A DNA stretch of 64,000 nt from UBA1924 sp963976625 (lineage in GTDB: Bacteria; Planctomycetota; Phycisphaerae; Phycisphaerales; UBA1924): positions 62,001-126,000 of the forward strand of contig CAXBLA010000001.1 in assembly GCA_963976625.1 (NCBI GenBank). Direction: 5' to 3'. Positions 16,200 through 24,389 of this stretch are shown piece after piece. Position 1 is the stretch's first letter. Each line of letters opens with the position of its first letter. Made by a program: the position numbers and the translations under genes. The notes beneath the pieces were generated by a model that made no database searches, was not told the origin of the DNA, and saw only the letters and a list, made by a program, of their open reading frames with translations.

Positions 16200-18341
16200 T
16201 TATGGGCAGCCGGCGCCGAAATCATCGAGGAATGCGGAGACATCGAAGAAGTCGGTGAGCCCGTCGCCGTTGTAGTCATCGCCCTGAGCGAAGAGGTCGA
16301 GGAAGTTGGACACATCGAAGAAGTCAAGCATGCCGTCTGGGAAAAGGTCGGCCTTACAAGGGACCTCGTCCTGGTAGTACCCGACATAGAGCTCTACGGA
16401 GTAGGCCTCGTCAGCGGGGAACTCCGGATCGAAGTTGCCGCTGGTTGGGTTGTTGAAACGCCCGTCATCGTTGATGTCGTAGATGATCGAGGTGGTGACG
16501 AACACACCGCCGTTGGTGATGGTGTCGCCCGGCTCGGTCGCGGTGATATCAACATTGTTCCACGATGCGCTCGATGCGCTGTTGGACCAGACGGAGCTTG
16601 GCGAAGCGTGGTCATTGCCGTTGCCATCGGTGAACGCGGTGCCGAGGAAACCGATGGAGTACTCGAGACCCGAGTTTGGCCCGGTCATGCGTGAGCCGTT
16701 CTCAAGCACGAGCTCGAGGGTGTACGAGAAGGTATCCGGATCGAGGACCGCACGGATGAGTGCGCCGTCGAAGTCGGACTGGACGGGTACACCCTTGGCG
16801 TCGTAGCGGTAGAGCTCGACGGAGGAGATGAACCAGACATTACCAGCGGAGTCGATGGTTGGTGCCGAGATCGATGGGCCAGCGGTCCCGCCATTGGTGA
16901 CCATATCCAGACTGACGAGTTGGCCGATTTCAGTGCCTTCGCCATCAAAGATCTTCTTACCCAGGTCATTGTCGATCGAGCCGACGCCGAACACATCGAT
17001 GTACGCCGCGAAGGTGAACTCGGTGGTATCGTTGACCGGATCGTAACGCCCAACGACGATCTGGTTGAATGGATCGCCTTCGAAGCCGTTCTCTGCGACG
17101 GTAGCGGCGAAGAGGCCCATGCCGTCCTTGTCAGAACCGACGGCGACATTCCCGACGCCGCCGCTGAACGCGTTGACGAAGCGGTAGTTCTCGAACGATG
17201 CGAACGAGCCGAATGCCTTGACGAACCCGTCTTGGTTGTCGGTGACCGAAGCGGGGATGTCCCAGCCCTTGTTGCCGATGAGGAGCCCGTCGCTGTCGAC
17301 GCCGAAGAGGTTCATGACGCGGGTATTTTCATCCATGTCCTTGGCGTAGATACCGAAGGTGTAATCAGCCCCGATGCCGAGCGCGTCGACGGGTGCACCG
17401 CCATTGCTTCCGCGTGCGGTGCCTGGGCGTCCATTATCGGTGTTGAGATGACCGCCAGTTGCGGTCGTTGTGCCTGCTGAAGCACCCGAGATAAACTCAG
17501 AGTTAAAGTTTACGCCTGCAAAGAGCCCGTTTCCTCCGGAGACGGACTGTGGGACATTGTTGGGGACGACATAGGTATCGCTGCTGTTGACGACGATCAC
17601 GTCGGTCGCGTCGAGCGGGCCCGCGTTGTCAATAAAGTTCACGCTGTCTGAGCGATCAGCCATGCGGGTGCGGAAGATGTTGTTGCCGGTCAGTGGGTTG
17701 GGTGCGCCAGCGTCAACATTGTTGTTGTCGCCGCGGTAGTAGACATTGCCGTTGGCATCGACAGAGACGCCGCCGAGCGCCGATGAGCTGATGTCCTGGT
17801 CGGAAGGAGCAGTAATCGCAACCGTGCGGCGATCAACATACAGGCGGTTTGGTTCGCTGGGATCGTAGTTCACAATCGCACCGCTGATCGATGAGTACTG
17901 GTTTGCGGAGACGGATGTCCCGAACTCGGTGTACGCCACGGCGAACTGTGAGCTGTTGCCGCTCGGGGAGACCATGGATGGAGCGGTGTTGTTGGTGGCA
18001 TGGATGCCCGCGCCAGCAGTGTCCCAGACGGCGTAGGTCGTCGAGGAGAATGGGACATTGACGATGTGGTCCGAGCTGATGCCCGCCGATGAGCCCAGGT
18101 TGTTGAAGAACGCCAGGTCTGGCTGGGTTGTCTTGAGCAGTGGGGCAACACCGAAGGTGTTGCCGTGGGAGGTGACGAGTTCTGCCAGGTCAACAACATA
18201 TGCTGCTGAGTTGACGCCCCACGGGTCGAGGGCGTCGCCGGTGAGCCCGCCCAGATTGGAGCTGACGCTGTCCTGGGCGAGGGCCGCCGCGTTGATGCCT
18301 GCTGTCGCGATCAGTGCCGCGATACCGATTTGCTTGCGCAT
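16200..18341 (-). CDS. large secreted protein with GC-type dockerin tail
   Basis: A 713-residue exported protein. ATG 18341 has GGAGAAGAG upstream and is followed by a signal peptide (MRKQIGIAALIATAGINAAALAQ). The body is beta-rich, full of N, D, G, S and T, and repeatedly contains short strands such as GNVYYRGDNNNVDAG and GNVWFISSVELYRYD, resembling a beta-propeller or other extracellular repeat fold. The end carries FPDGMLDFFDVSNFLDLFAQ and GDGLTDFFDVSAFLDDFGAGCP (the last ten residues being the sorting-like tail). No catalytic motif is evident. It lies upstream of the EEP-family gene on the same strand but a terminator-like hairpin separates them. Confidence 0.8.
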   Translation of the reverse strand: MRKQIGIAALIATAGINAAALAQDSVSSNLGGLTGDALDPWGVNSAAYVVDLAELVTSHGNTFGVAPLLKTTQPDLAFFNNLGSSAGISSDHIVNVPFSSTTYAVWDTAGAGIHATNNTAPSMVSPSGNSSQFAVAYTEFGTSVSANQYSSISGAIVNYDPSEPNRLYVDRRTVAITAPSDQDISSSALGGVSVDANGNVYYRGDNNNVDAGAPNPLTGNNIFRTRMADRSDSVNFIDNAGPLDATDVIVVNSSDTYVVPNNVPQSVSGGNGLFAGVNFNSEFISGASAGTTTATGGHLNTDNGRPGTARGSNGGAPVDALGIGADYTFGIYAKDMDENTRVMNLFGVDSDGLLIGNKGWDIPASVTDNQDGFVKAFGSFASFENYRFVNAFSGGVGNVAVGSDKDGMGLFAATVAENGFEGDPFNQIVVGRYDPVNDTTEFTFAAYIDVFGVGSIDNDLGKKIFDGEGTEIGQLVSLDMVTNGGTAGPSISAPTIDSAGNVWFISSVELYRYDAKGVPVQSDFDGALIRAVLDPDTFSYTLELVLENGSRMTGPNSGLEYSIGFLGTAFTDGNGNDHASPSSVWSNSASSASWNNVDITATEPGDTITNGGVFVTTSIIYDINDDGRFNNPTSGNFDPEFPADEAYSVELYVGYYQDEVPCKADLFPDGMLDFFDVSNFLDLFAQGDDYNGDGLTDFFDVSAFLDDFGAGCP

Positions 18342-18601
18342 GGTCTCTTCTCCTTGGTTTGATCGATAAACGTACAGCCGGGTACTGCACCCGCTGCTGT
18401 TCCATCCTTCTTGATTTGTCGAGTGGTTGCTCGGAACTGGCCCATCGGCCATCTTCCACCAAGTCCTCGATGGGGTATGATAGCACAAATCACCCATTCC
18501 ATGGGCGAAAACCTCCGGATCAGGCGTCAATGTTTCGTAAAGACACACCCGATAATCGCTCAGAAAACAGCCTTTGTGGGGTTTGTACGGAGCCGAGCCT
18601 T

Positions 18602-19531
18602 TTACAGCCTTGATTCGATCATCGCCGCGACGCGGGCGTTGGATTTCACCAGCTCAATATTCGCAAGCAGCGTCTGCCCCTCAGAGATCTCGTGGAGATG
18701 TTTGAGGATCACCGGCGTCACATCACGACCGCTCACACCCTCACCTTCAGCGAGCTTCTTGGCTTGCTTGAGCCAATTGGACCACTGTCCATGGTCAAGC
18801 TCATGCTCCGCCGAGATCGGGTTGGCCACGACGATCCCGCGTCCGGATCTGGGGAGTTCAGCGCGGACAAAGCTGGCGAGTTCGTCGATGTTGTCGAAGC
18901 GGATATCGACCTTGGCCGAGGACTCGCGGAGGTAAAAGGCGGGGAAGGCGTCGGTCTGGTACCCGACAACGGTGACACCCAGCGATTCGAGGGCTTCGCG
19001 AGTCGAGACCACATCGAGGATGGACTTGACGCCGCTGGTGACCACGGCGATCGGGAACCGTGTGAATCCCATCAGATCAGCCGAGATGTCGAGCTCGGTG
19101 CCGTAGCCATGGTGCACGCCCCCGAGCCCGCCGGTGGCGAACATGCGGAGCCCGGCGAACGCAGCGAGTTCCATAGTCGTCGAAACAGTTGTCGCGGCGT
19201 GCGATCCCTTGTGCATATAGATGCCCAGGTTCGCGGTGTTGGCTTTGGGGACCTCTTGGGCATCAAGCATGGCCTGGAGCTGCTGGGCGTTGATCCCGAT
19301 GGTGGGCACACCGTCGAGCACCCCGATGAGTGCAGGGGTTGAACCTTCTTGCTCGATGATCGAACCAAGCTCCGCGGCCAGTTGGGCAGAGCTCGATTTG
19401 GGAACTCCATGCACCAGCAGGGTGGTCTCGAGGGCGACGGCTCGTGAGTTGACATGTTTGGCGATGTGCAATGGGTGACTCCGAAGTTCGAGGAGTAGAT
19501 TTTGGGTACTCAAATTCACAAATCTCTTCAT
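18602..19531 (-). CDS. psuG: pseudouridine-5'-phosphate glycosidase
   Basis: A 309-residue enzyme that cleaves pseudouridine 5'-phosphate to uracil and ribose 5-phosphate in nucleoside salvage. The motifs are in family order: ALETTLLVHGVP with the catalytic Glu, ATGGLGGVHHG, ELDISADLMGF with the metal-binding Asp, VVTSGVKSILDVVSTREALESLGV with the active-site Lys, and VVANPI near the end. The partner kinase PsuK is not in the window. The N-terminus (MKRFVNLSTQNLLLELR) is slightly longer than usual; a later start is possible. Confidence 0.93.
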   Translation of the reverse strand: MKRFVNLSTQNLLLELRSHPLHIAKHVNSRAVALETTLLVHGVPKSSSAQLAAELGSIIEQEGSTPALIGVLDGVPTIGINAQQLQAMLDAQEVPKANTANLGIYMHKGSHAATTVSTTMELAAFAGLRMFATGGLGGVHHGYGTELDISADLMGFTRFPIAVVTSGVKSILDVVSTREALESLGVTVVGYQTDAFPAFYLRESSAKVDIRFDNIDELASFVRAELPRSGRGIVVANPISAEHELDHGQWSNWLKQAKKLAEGEGVSGRDVTPVILKHLHEISEGQTLLANIELVKSNARVAAMIESRL

Positions 19532-19754
19532 CTGAGCATTCGAACACTTGAATGCCGGCGTGGGTGCGTGGGATTGGACTCTTATCCCATTTCACAATCG
19601 AGGCGAGTTATCGGCGGGGGAATCAGTATAATCCGTTCAGTCTCTGTGAATTCACTTTTGGTTCAGTTGTGATTGGAAAAATGGTATGACACACTTGTTT
19701 TACGGACGAAATTCTAAACACCGATCAATGTGTTCGATTTACGAGGTCTCTGTT

Positions 19755-21434
19755 ATGACTCTAAAATATACAACTGCCGTAGGGCTGCTCGGGGCGCTGA
19801 TGCTTGGCGGGGCGTGCATCGCTGAACCGAACCGCACGACAGAGAATACAGAGAAATCTACTCAGAATCAGGAAAGCAAACCTGAGATGGTGGAGATCAA
19901 GATACGCATGGCTGACGGTCGTGTGGTGACACGAACCGTACGCAAGTTCCCCTCACGGATGGATTCGGATACGCCGGTTCGCCGCAGAAACAGCGGGAAG
20001 TTCACACAAAACGATCCACGGGGGAATGGGACGGTCAACGACATTAACTCCAGTGTGTCCGGTGGCGGGTCAGGCTCTGGCAGTGGCGGTTCATCGGGCA
20101 GTAATAGTGGTGGTGGCGGATCTGGTGGAGGGGGGAGTTTCGGCGGTGGCGGCGGATCTTCAGGTGGTGGCGGCGATGCTGTGGCTGGGGACTCATCAGG
20201 TTCTGGCGGCCCGTTCATTGCTGATTCTCGAGAGGAATCTTGGAGCTTCCAGATTCCAGAGAATGTCCAACCTGATTCAGATACAACTGTGCGAATGTTC
20301 ACATGGAATCAATCGAGCGATCATTTCGCTCATATGAACAGAGCGTATGTAGCGGATCCACGAAGCCGATCAGCATCAAAACTCGCTCAGCAAATTGCCG
20401 CTGCAGTGCGGCAGGATCAGCCTGAACAAGTGGCTATTCGATTCTGGAAAGAGTTGGATCCGGCTCTGCAAGATCCGTTCGATACTTCAAATCCAGAAGA
20501 ACTGCTCAATACGGGTGGTATATCAGAAGAACTCACGGCTTATTGGCACGAGTTTGCAGCGGAGCTCAAACGCCTCAATGTCGAGCCTGATTACCTGATC
20601 TTTGATCTGGAAGTAGGGATTGATTTTTGGCATATTCCCAGTTCGGAAAGACGAGAGTTCTTTGAAGTTCTCATTGATGAACATCAATCGTTTGCGATTG
20701 ATTTACCTGAATCAATGTCGGAAGTGACTGTCAGTGAGTTCATGAACTACCATCATGTCCAGGGATCTGAGGCGCTCAATGATTACAGCCATTTTGCCGG
20801 GCTGTTCAGAGCAAACTTGATTCAGCGTGTGTTTGCAGATGGTTTCGAAGCTGCCTTTGGTAAGAAGATATACATCTCAAACTATAAAGACTATGCCCCT
20901 TCATTTACCACATATCACTGGTCAAATCGGCCAATGCTCGATGTGACGGTTGGCGGGGTATCGGCTCCAGCGATTTATGTGACAGATCTCGATTCAAACG
21001 CTGGTCGATATAGCCGAACGACAAAAGATATCCGGTGGAACAACTTTATCGATCTCTTGAACTCTTGTCGTTCGGGTGCTAAATCAGGTCTTGTAACTCC
21101 TTGGATTGCTCCACCGGGTTACGGGATACGAGGGCCAGATACTTGGGCACGCCCGAACGAACTTGTAGGTGAAACCCGGATGTGGAACATCCTGATGGAT
21201 CACATGCTTGCTATGGGCATCGATACATTTATTCTCTGGAATCCGAGTGCTCGGCATAATCCAAATGCTCGTGAGACAGATATTTACATGGATCAATGGC
21301 TCGGCGACCACCCACGGGCAGACGGTCAACAGCTTACCAACTTGAGAGAGATCCCTTTGGATGCGGACCAGGTTATCACGAATGGCGTCGTGACGACCTA
21401 TGATCAGTTCATGGACGCGCTCAACAACCAGTAA
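19755..21434 (+). CDS. secreted protein of unknown function with glycine/serine-rich linker
   Basis: A 559-residue protein. ATG 19755 is favoured because a signal peptide follows (TTAVGLLGALMLGGACIAE); the cysteine could be a lipoprotein site, but the lipobox is imperfect. Residues of about 95-155 are a glycine/serine linker. The C-terminal 380 residues form a globular domain with DYLIFDLEVGIDFWHIP, KIYISNYKDYAPSF, LVTPWIAPPGYGIRGP and DTFILWNPSARHNPN. Such acidic and aromatic strand ends recall a TIM-barrel glycoside hydrolase, but I cannot name a family. Base composition is visibly more AT-rich than that of its neighbours. A strong terminator follows. Confidence 0.65.
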   Translation: MTLKYTTAVGLLGALMLGGACIAEPNRTTENTEKSTQNQESKPEMVEIKIRMADGRVVTRTVRKFPSRMDSDTPVRRRNSGKFTQNDPRGNGTVNDINSSVSGGGSGSGSGGSSGSNSGGGGSGGGGSFGGGGGSSGGGGDAVAGDSSGSGGPFIADSREESWSFQIPENVQPDSDTTVRMFTWNQSSDHFAHMNRAYVADPRSRSASKLAQQIAAAVRQDQPEQVAIRFWKELDPALQDPFDTSNPEELLNTGGISEELTAYWHEFAAELKRLNVEPDYLIFDLEVGIDFWHIPSSERREFFEVLIDEHQSFAIDLPESMSEVTVSEFMNYHHVQGSEALNDYSHFAGLFRANLIQRVFADGFEAAFGKKIYISNYKDYAPSFTTYHWSNRPMLDVTVGGVSAPAIYVTDLDSNAGRYSRTTKDIRWNNFIDLLNSCRSGAKSGLVTPWIAPPGYGIRGPDTWARPNELVGETRMWNILMDHMLAMGIDTFILWNPSARHNPNARETDIYMDQWLGDHPRADGQQLTNLREIPLDADQVITNGVVTTYDQFMDALNNQ

Positions 21435-21463
21435 GAGCACGAATCTAGATTCCATGGCTAATA

Positions 21464-21499
21464 AAAAACACCCCAGAGAGCAATCTCTGGGGTGTTTTT
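21464..21499. terminator. strong bidirectional intrinsic terminator
   Basis: A perfect 15-bp inverted repeat (AAAAACACCCCAGAG and CTCTGGGGTGTTTTT) with a 6-base loop lies between the stops of the convergent secreted-protein gene (+) and HU gene (-). The A and T tracts at the stem base give a U run on either strand, so it should end transcription from both sides. Confidence 0.93.
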
Positions 21500-21518
21500 A
21501 TAATTATGCAATCAACGA

Positions 21519-21983
21519 TCAGACGCGATCCTTCAGGCCCTTGAGTGGGCGGACCTTGACGACATTGCGTGCTGGCTTGGCCTTGAAGATGGTTTCTTCC
21601 TTGGTGAACGGGTTGATCCCCTTGCGGGCCTTGGTGGCTGGCTTGCGCTGGACGGAGACCTTCATCATGCCTGGGACATTGAATGAGCCGCAGGAGGTCT
21701 TCTTGAGGTCTGCCTGGATCATCTCGCCCATGACATCGAAGACAGCCGCGGCTTCCTTCTTGGAGATGCCGACATGATCAGAGATCATGGAGAGCACTTC
21801 GGACTTGGTGCGTGGCTTTTCCTTGGCCGCAACGATGCGTGCTGGTTTCTTGGCGGCTGCTGGCTTCTTAGCCGCGGCCTTCTTGGTGGTCTTCTTGGCT
21901 GCTGGCTTGCGTGCTGCAGTCTTCTTTGCGGTTTTTTTCTTAGCGGTTTTCTTTGCGGGTTTTTTAGCGGTTCTCTTTGCCAT
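21519..21983 (-). CDS. HU-family DNA-binding protein with histone-H1-like N-terminal tail
   Basis: A 154-residue nucleoid protein. ATG 21983 has GGAG about 9 bases upstream. Residues 1-55 are nearly all K, A and T in KKPAKKTAKKK-type repeats. Residues 60-154 are the HU/IHF fold: TKSEVLSMISDHVGISKKEAAAVFDVMGEMI for the helical dimer part, then a beta arm region with GSFNVPGMMKVSVQRKPATKARKGINPFTKEE. HU bends and compacts DNA. The tail should add non-specific DNA affinity, similar to eukaryotic H1. Transcription ends at the strong shared terminator. Confidence 0.9.
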   Translation of the reverse strand: MAKRTAKKPAKKTAKKKTAKKTAARKPAAKKTTKKAAAKKPAAAKKPARIVAAKEKPRTKSEVLSMISDHVGISKKEAAAVFDVMGEMIQADLKKTSCGSFNVPGMMKVSVQRKPATKARKGINPFTKEETIFKAKPARNVVKVRPLKGLKDRV

Positions 21984-22194
21984 TGGTCTTACTCCATTCT
22001 GCATTTTCCGGAAATGCGAGTGCGTTATCCTAACACACTTGTTTTTACCGCACATTATTCGGCATAGCAAGCGAGTTTTGTCCTGTTTTAATCGGTGTAA
22101 AACAGAAAAAACTCTCCGATGCATGCTCCTTCTTCCTGTTTGGCGAGAGCGGTTTGAGCCTAGAGGGGTTGCTCGTTTCGTGATTTCGTTGAGC

Positions 22195-22205
22195 TATGAT
22201 TGGTC
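22195..22205 (+). promoter_or_regulatory. GC-TATGAT box directly before a start codon
   Basis: TATGAT at 22195-22200 is followed by 5 bases and then the ATG of the 2-hydroxyacid dehydrogenase. No Shine-Dalgarno sequence is present. This looks like a -10 box of a leaderless transcript; the -35 region is not recognisable. Confidence 0.4.
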
Positions 22206-23174
22206 ATGAGTACACCAGAACGAACCGTTGGTTTTACACGCACAGTGCCGGGAAACCCTGAAATAACAGGTGCTTGCGTGCAAACGCTTGGTTCCAGCAA
22301 GGCGACAAAGCAAGAGCTTCTGGGCTTTGTCCCTAGGCTCGATGCGCTCGTCACGATGTACACCGATCCGGTTGACGAAGCGCTGCTTGATGCGGCCGGA
22401 GATAGTCTAAAAATAATTTGCAATTTCGCGGTGGGCTTCGACAATATTGACATTTCGGCCTGCAAAAACAGGGGTGTGACGGTGTGCAACACACCCGATG
22501 CCGTCACCGAGGGCACCGCGAACATCGCTTGGCTCCTGATTCTTTCGGCTGCCCGGCGTCTGATCGAGGCCGATCGCTACGCCCGTTCGCCGGCGTACGC
22601 ACAGCATGGGCACCTGGGGATGGACGAGTTCCTCGGCATAGATCTGTGCGCCAAGAACCTGCTGATCGTGGGGGCCGGTCGTATCGGATACGCCACGGCT
22701 CAACGGGCAAAGGCCTTCGGGATGAACATCCTCTATGTCGCCCGTTCACGCCACCTGGATTTCGAGATGGCTCCGCTTGGAGCCAAGCGAGTGTCCTTGG
22801 AGGATGGGCTTGGGCAGGCAGATGTGGTCTCGGTCCATACGCCGTTGACCGAGCAGACGAGGCATTTGCTCAATAAGCAAAATCTCAAGCTGCTCAAGGA
22901 AGGGGCGATTCTGGTGAATACCAGCCGAGGGCCGGTGGTCGATGAGTCCGCCTTGGTCGAAGCGCTCGATTCTGGGCGGTTGTTCGGCGTGGGGCTCGAT
23001 GTCTTCGAGCAAGAGCCGGTGGTGCATCCGGGCTTGATCGCCCACGAGCGGGCGGTGCTCACGCCGCATATCGGGAGCGCGGAGGTTCGCTGGCGAGAAG
23101 CGATGACCCAGATGGTGTGTACGAACATTGAGGCGCATTTCGCGGCGAAGACCCCGCCAAATCAGATAGCTTGA
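22206..23174 (+). CDS. D-isomer-specific 2-hydroxyacid dehydrogenase (glyoxylate/hydroxypyruvate reductase type)
   Basis: A 322-residue NAD(P)H-dependent reductase. The order of blocks is AVGFDNIDISACKNRGV, TPDAVTEGTANIAW, the dinucleotide fold VGAGRIGYATAQRAKAFGM, then VSVHTPLTEQTRHLL, the catalytic Arg in NTSRGPVVDE, Glu in LDVFEQEP and His in LTPHIGSA. The tyrosine/valine-arginine pattern after the second strand (YVARSRHLD) suggests NADP use but is not decisive. Probable reaction: reduction of glyoxylate or hydroxypyruvate. ATG at 22206 is used rather than TTG 22200. Confidence 0.92.
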   Translation: MSTPERTVGFTRTVPGNPEITGACVQTLGSSKATKQELLGFVPRLDALVTMYTDPVDEALLDAAGDSLKIICNFAVGFDNIDISACKNRGVTVCNTPDAVTEGTANIAWLLILSAARRLIEADRYARSPAYAQHGHLGMDEFLGIDLCAKNLLIVGAGRIGYATAQRAKAFGMNILYVARSRHLDFEMAPLGAKRVSLEDGLGQADVVSVHTPLTEQTRHLLNKQNLKLLKEGAILVNTSRGPVVDESALVEALDSGRLFGVGLDVFEQEPVVHPGLIAHERAVLTPHIGSAEVRWREAMTQMVCTNIEAHFAAKTPPNQIA

Positions 23175-23192
23175 TGTGGATTGGAAACCGGT

Positions 23193-23561
23193 CTAGCTTC
23201 GGCTCTGTCCCGCATAATGCAGCTCGAGGTACTTGGCGACATAGTCGATGATCGAGTCCGCCTCGGGGATATCCGGGTTGCTGGTGAGCCCGTTGGGCTC
23301 GAACCGCATGCCCTTAAAGCGTTTGACGGCTTCGTCCACGCTCAACCCATACTGCAAAGCGATCGAAAATGCTCGACAGAATGCCTGGCACATGCCCGAG
23401 ATGGCCGAGCCTTCCTTGGCGATTTTGATGAACAACTCGCCCGGGGTGCCGTCGGGATAGAGCCCGATCGTGAGATAGCCCTCGTGGCGATCGAGGGTGA
23501 ACTTGTGGGTGAGCGATTGGCGGGTGGGGGTGAGCGTCTGGCGGGTGGCGAGCATGTTCAC
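23193..23561 (-). CDS. TSCPD-domain protein (free C-terminal domain of B12-dependent ribonucleotide reductase)
   Basis: A 122-residue protein corresponding to the TSCPD domain normally found at the end of class II ribonucleotide reductase NrdJ. The sequence gives HEGYLTIGLYPDGTPGELFIKIAKEGSAISG (read as two blocks: EGYLTIGLYPDG and GELFIKIAKEGS), then ALQYGLSVDEAVKRFKGMRFEPNGLT and NPDIPEADSIIDYVAKYLELHY, all typical of that domain. It lacks any reductase catalytic core. Split NrdJa/NrdJb arrangements are known in some bacteria, so it could act with a reductase encoded elsewhere, or as a nucleotide-responsive regulator. Confidence 0.88.
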   Translation of the reverse strand: MNMLATRQTLTPTRQSLTHKFTLDRHEGYLTIGLYPDGTPGELFIKIAKEGSAISGMCQAFCRAFSIALQYGLSVDEAVKRFKGMRFEPNGLTSNPDIPEADSIIDYVAKYLELHYAGQSRS

Positions 23562-23804
23562 GGGTCCTTCTGATACGACAGGTGATGCGTCGAGCGGGAT
23601 GCCGGCGATGGCGAAGAGTGCACCCTATGGGGGGCAGAGCGAAATCGTCAACCTTGATATCGGACCAAAGGGGTGATGGAGCTTTACAATCGGCTCTGGG
23701 ATGCAGAGAATAGGGTATTCTCGTTGCTCAGGGTGCGTTTGCACGCATCCGATGGCCGATAGTTGGATAGACTTGCTTGCAGGAACACGGACTCCGCGAA
23801 GATC

Positions 23805-24206
23805 ATGAATCAAACGACCCCACAATACGCCAACGACCGACCAGCGGCCAATGCGGCCGCTGGGGGTACTGGTGGTTCAACAGGGTTTACCGGCTTCATG
23901 ATCGCGGCCATTGGGCTCCAGTTGCTCCTGTGCTCGGCCGCGAGTGCTGCTCAGATCTGCACGGGCACACTTGATCGCACCTTTGATCGGATAGAGACCT
24001 CGCTCGTCGAGGCCCTCCGTGAGATCGCGGATCGCCAGATCGAGCAGAACCAGCCGACGATGCCGATCATGGTCTATGACCCCGGTTCTATCTGTCTCAA
24101 TGCCCCCGTGGACGAAGGGCATGAACACATCGAGTCCTTCGATGCCCCCGGCGTAGAGCGTCTTGGGCTGTGGCTGCTGAGCCTGCCCCCGCCAGTTGTG
24201 TGCTGA
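23805..24206 (+). CDS. small membrane or exported protein, unknown function
   Basis: A 133-residue protein that I do not recognise. ATG 23805 is chosen; an in-frame ATG 42 bases upstream is possible. A low-complexity A/G/T-rich stretch precedes one hydrophobic segment (FMIAAIGLQLLLCSAASAAQ), either a signal peptide with a long n-region or a single membrane span. The rest has an amphipathic helix (IETSLVEALREIADRQIEQNQ) and an acidic segment ending in proline and cysteine. It precedes secA by 183 bases, but nothing links it to secretion. Confidence 0.5.
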   Translation: MNQTTPQYANDRPAANAAAGGTGGSTGFTGFMIAAIGLQLLLCSAASAAQICTGTLDRTFDRIETSLVEALREIADRQIEQNQPTMPIMVYDPGSICLNAPVDEGHEHIESFDAPGVERLGLWLLSLPPPVVC

Positions 24207-24389
24207 TAGATCTGCGATTTCACAAATCGCAGTTGCTTTGTGCACCATCTGTGCACTTTGCTCGCCGCCGCAATACTCATTTATACACACAATACATGAC
24301 GCTCCGCCCGATCGAGGATTGACCCGCTCGGGCAATCGCTGACCGATTCGTGCACCGCACACTCGGCTCTCCACGAAAGATAGACCACC

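Noticed and set aside
20050..20210. GGT/GGC-rich run as a DNA repeat or CRISPR-like array
   Set aside because: It is a coding glycine/serine linker with irregular units and no spacer structure.
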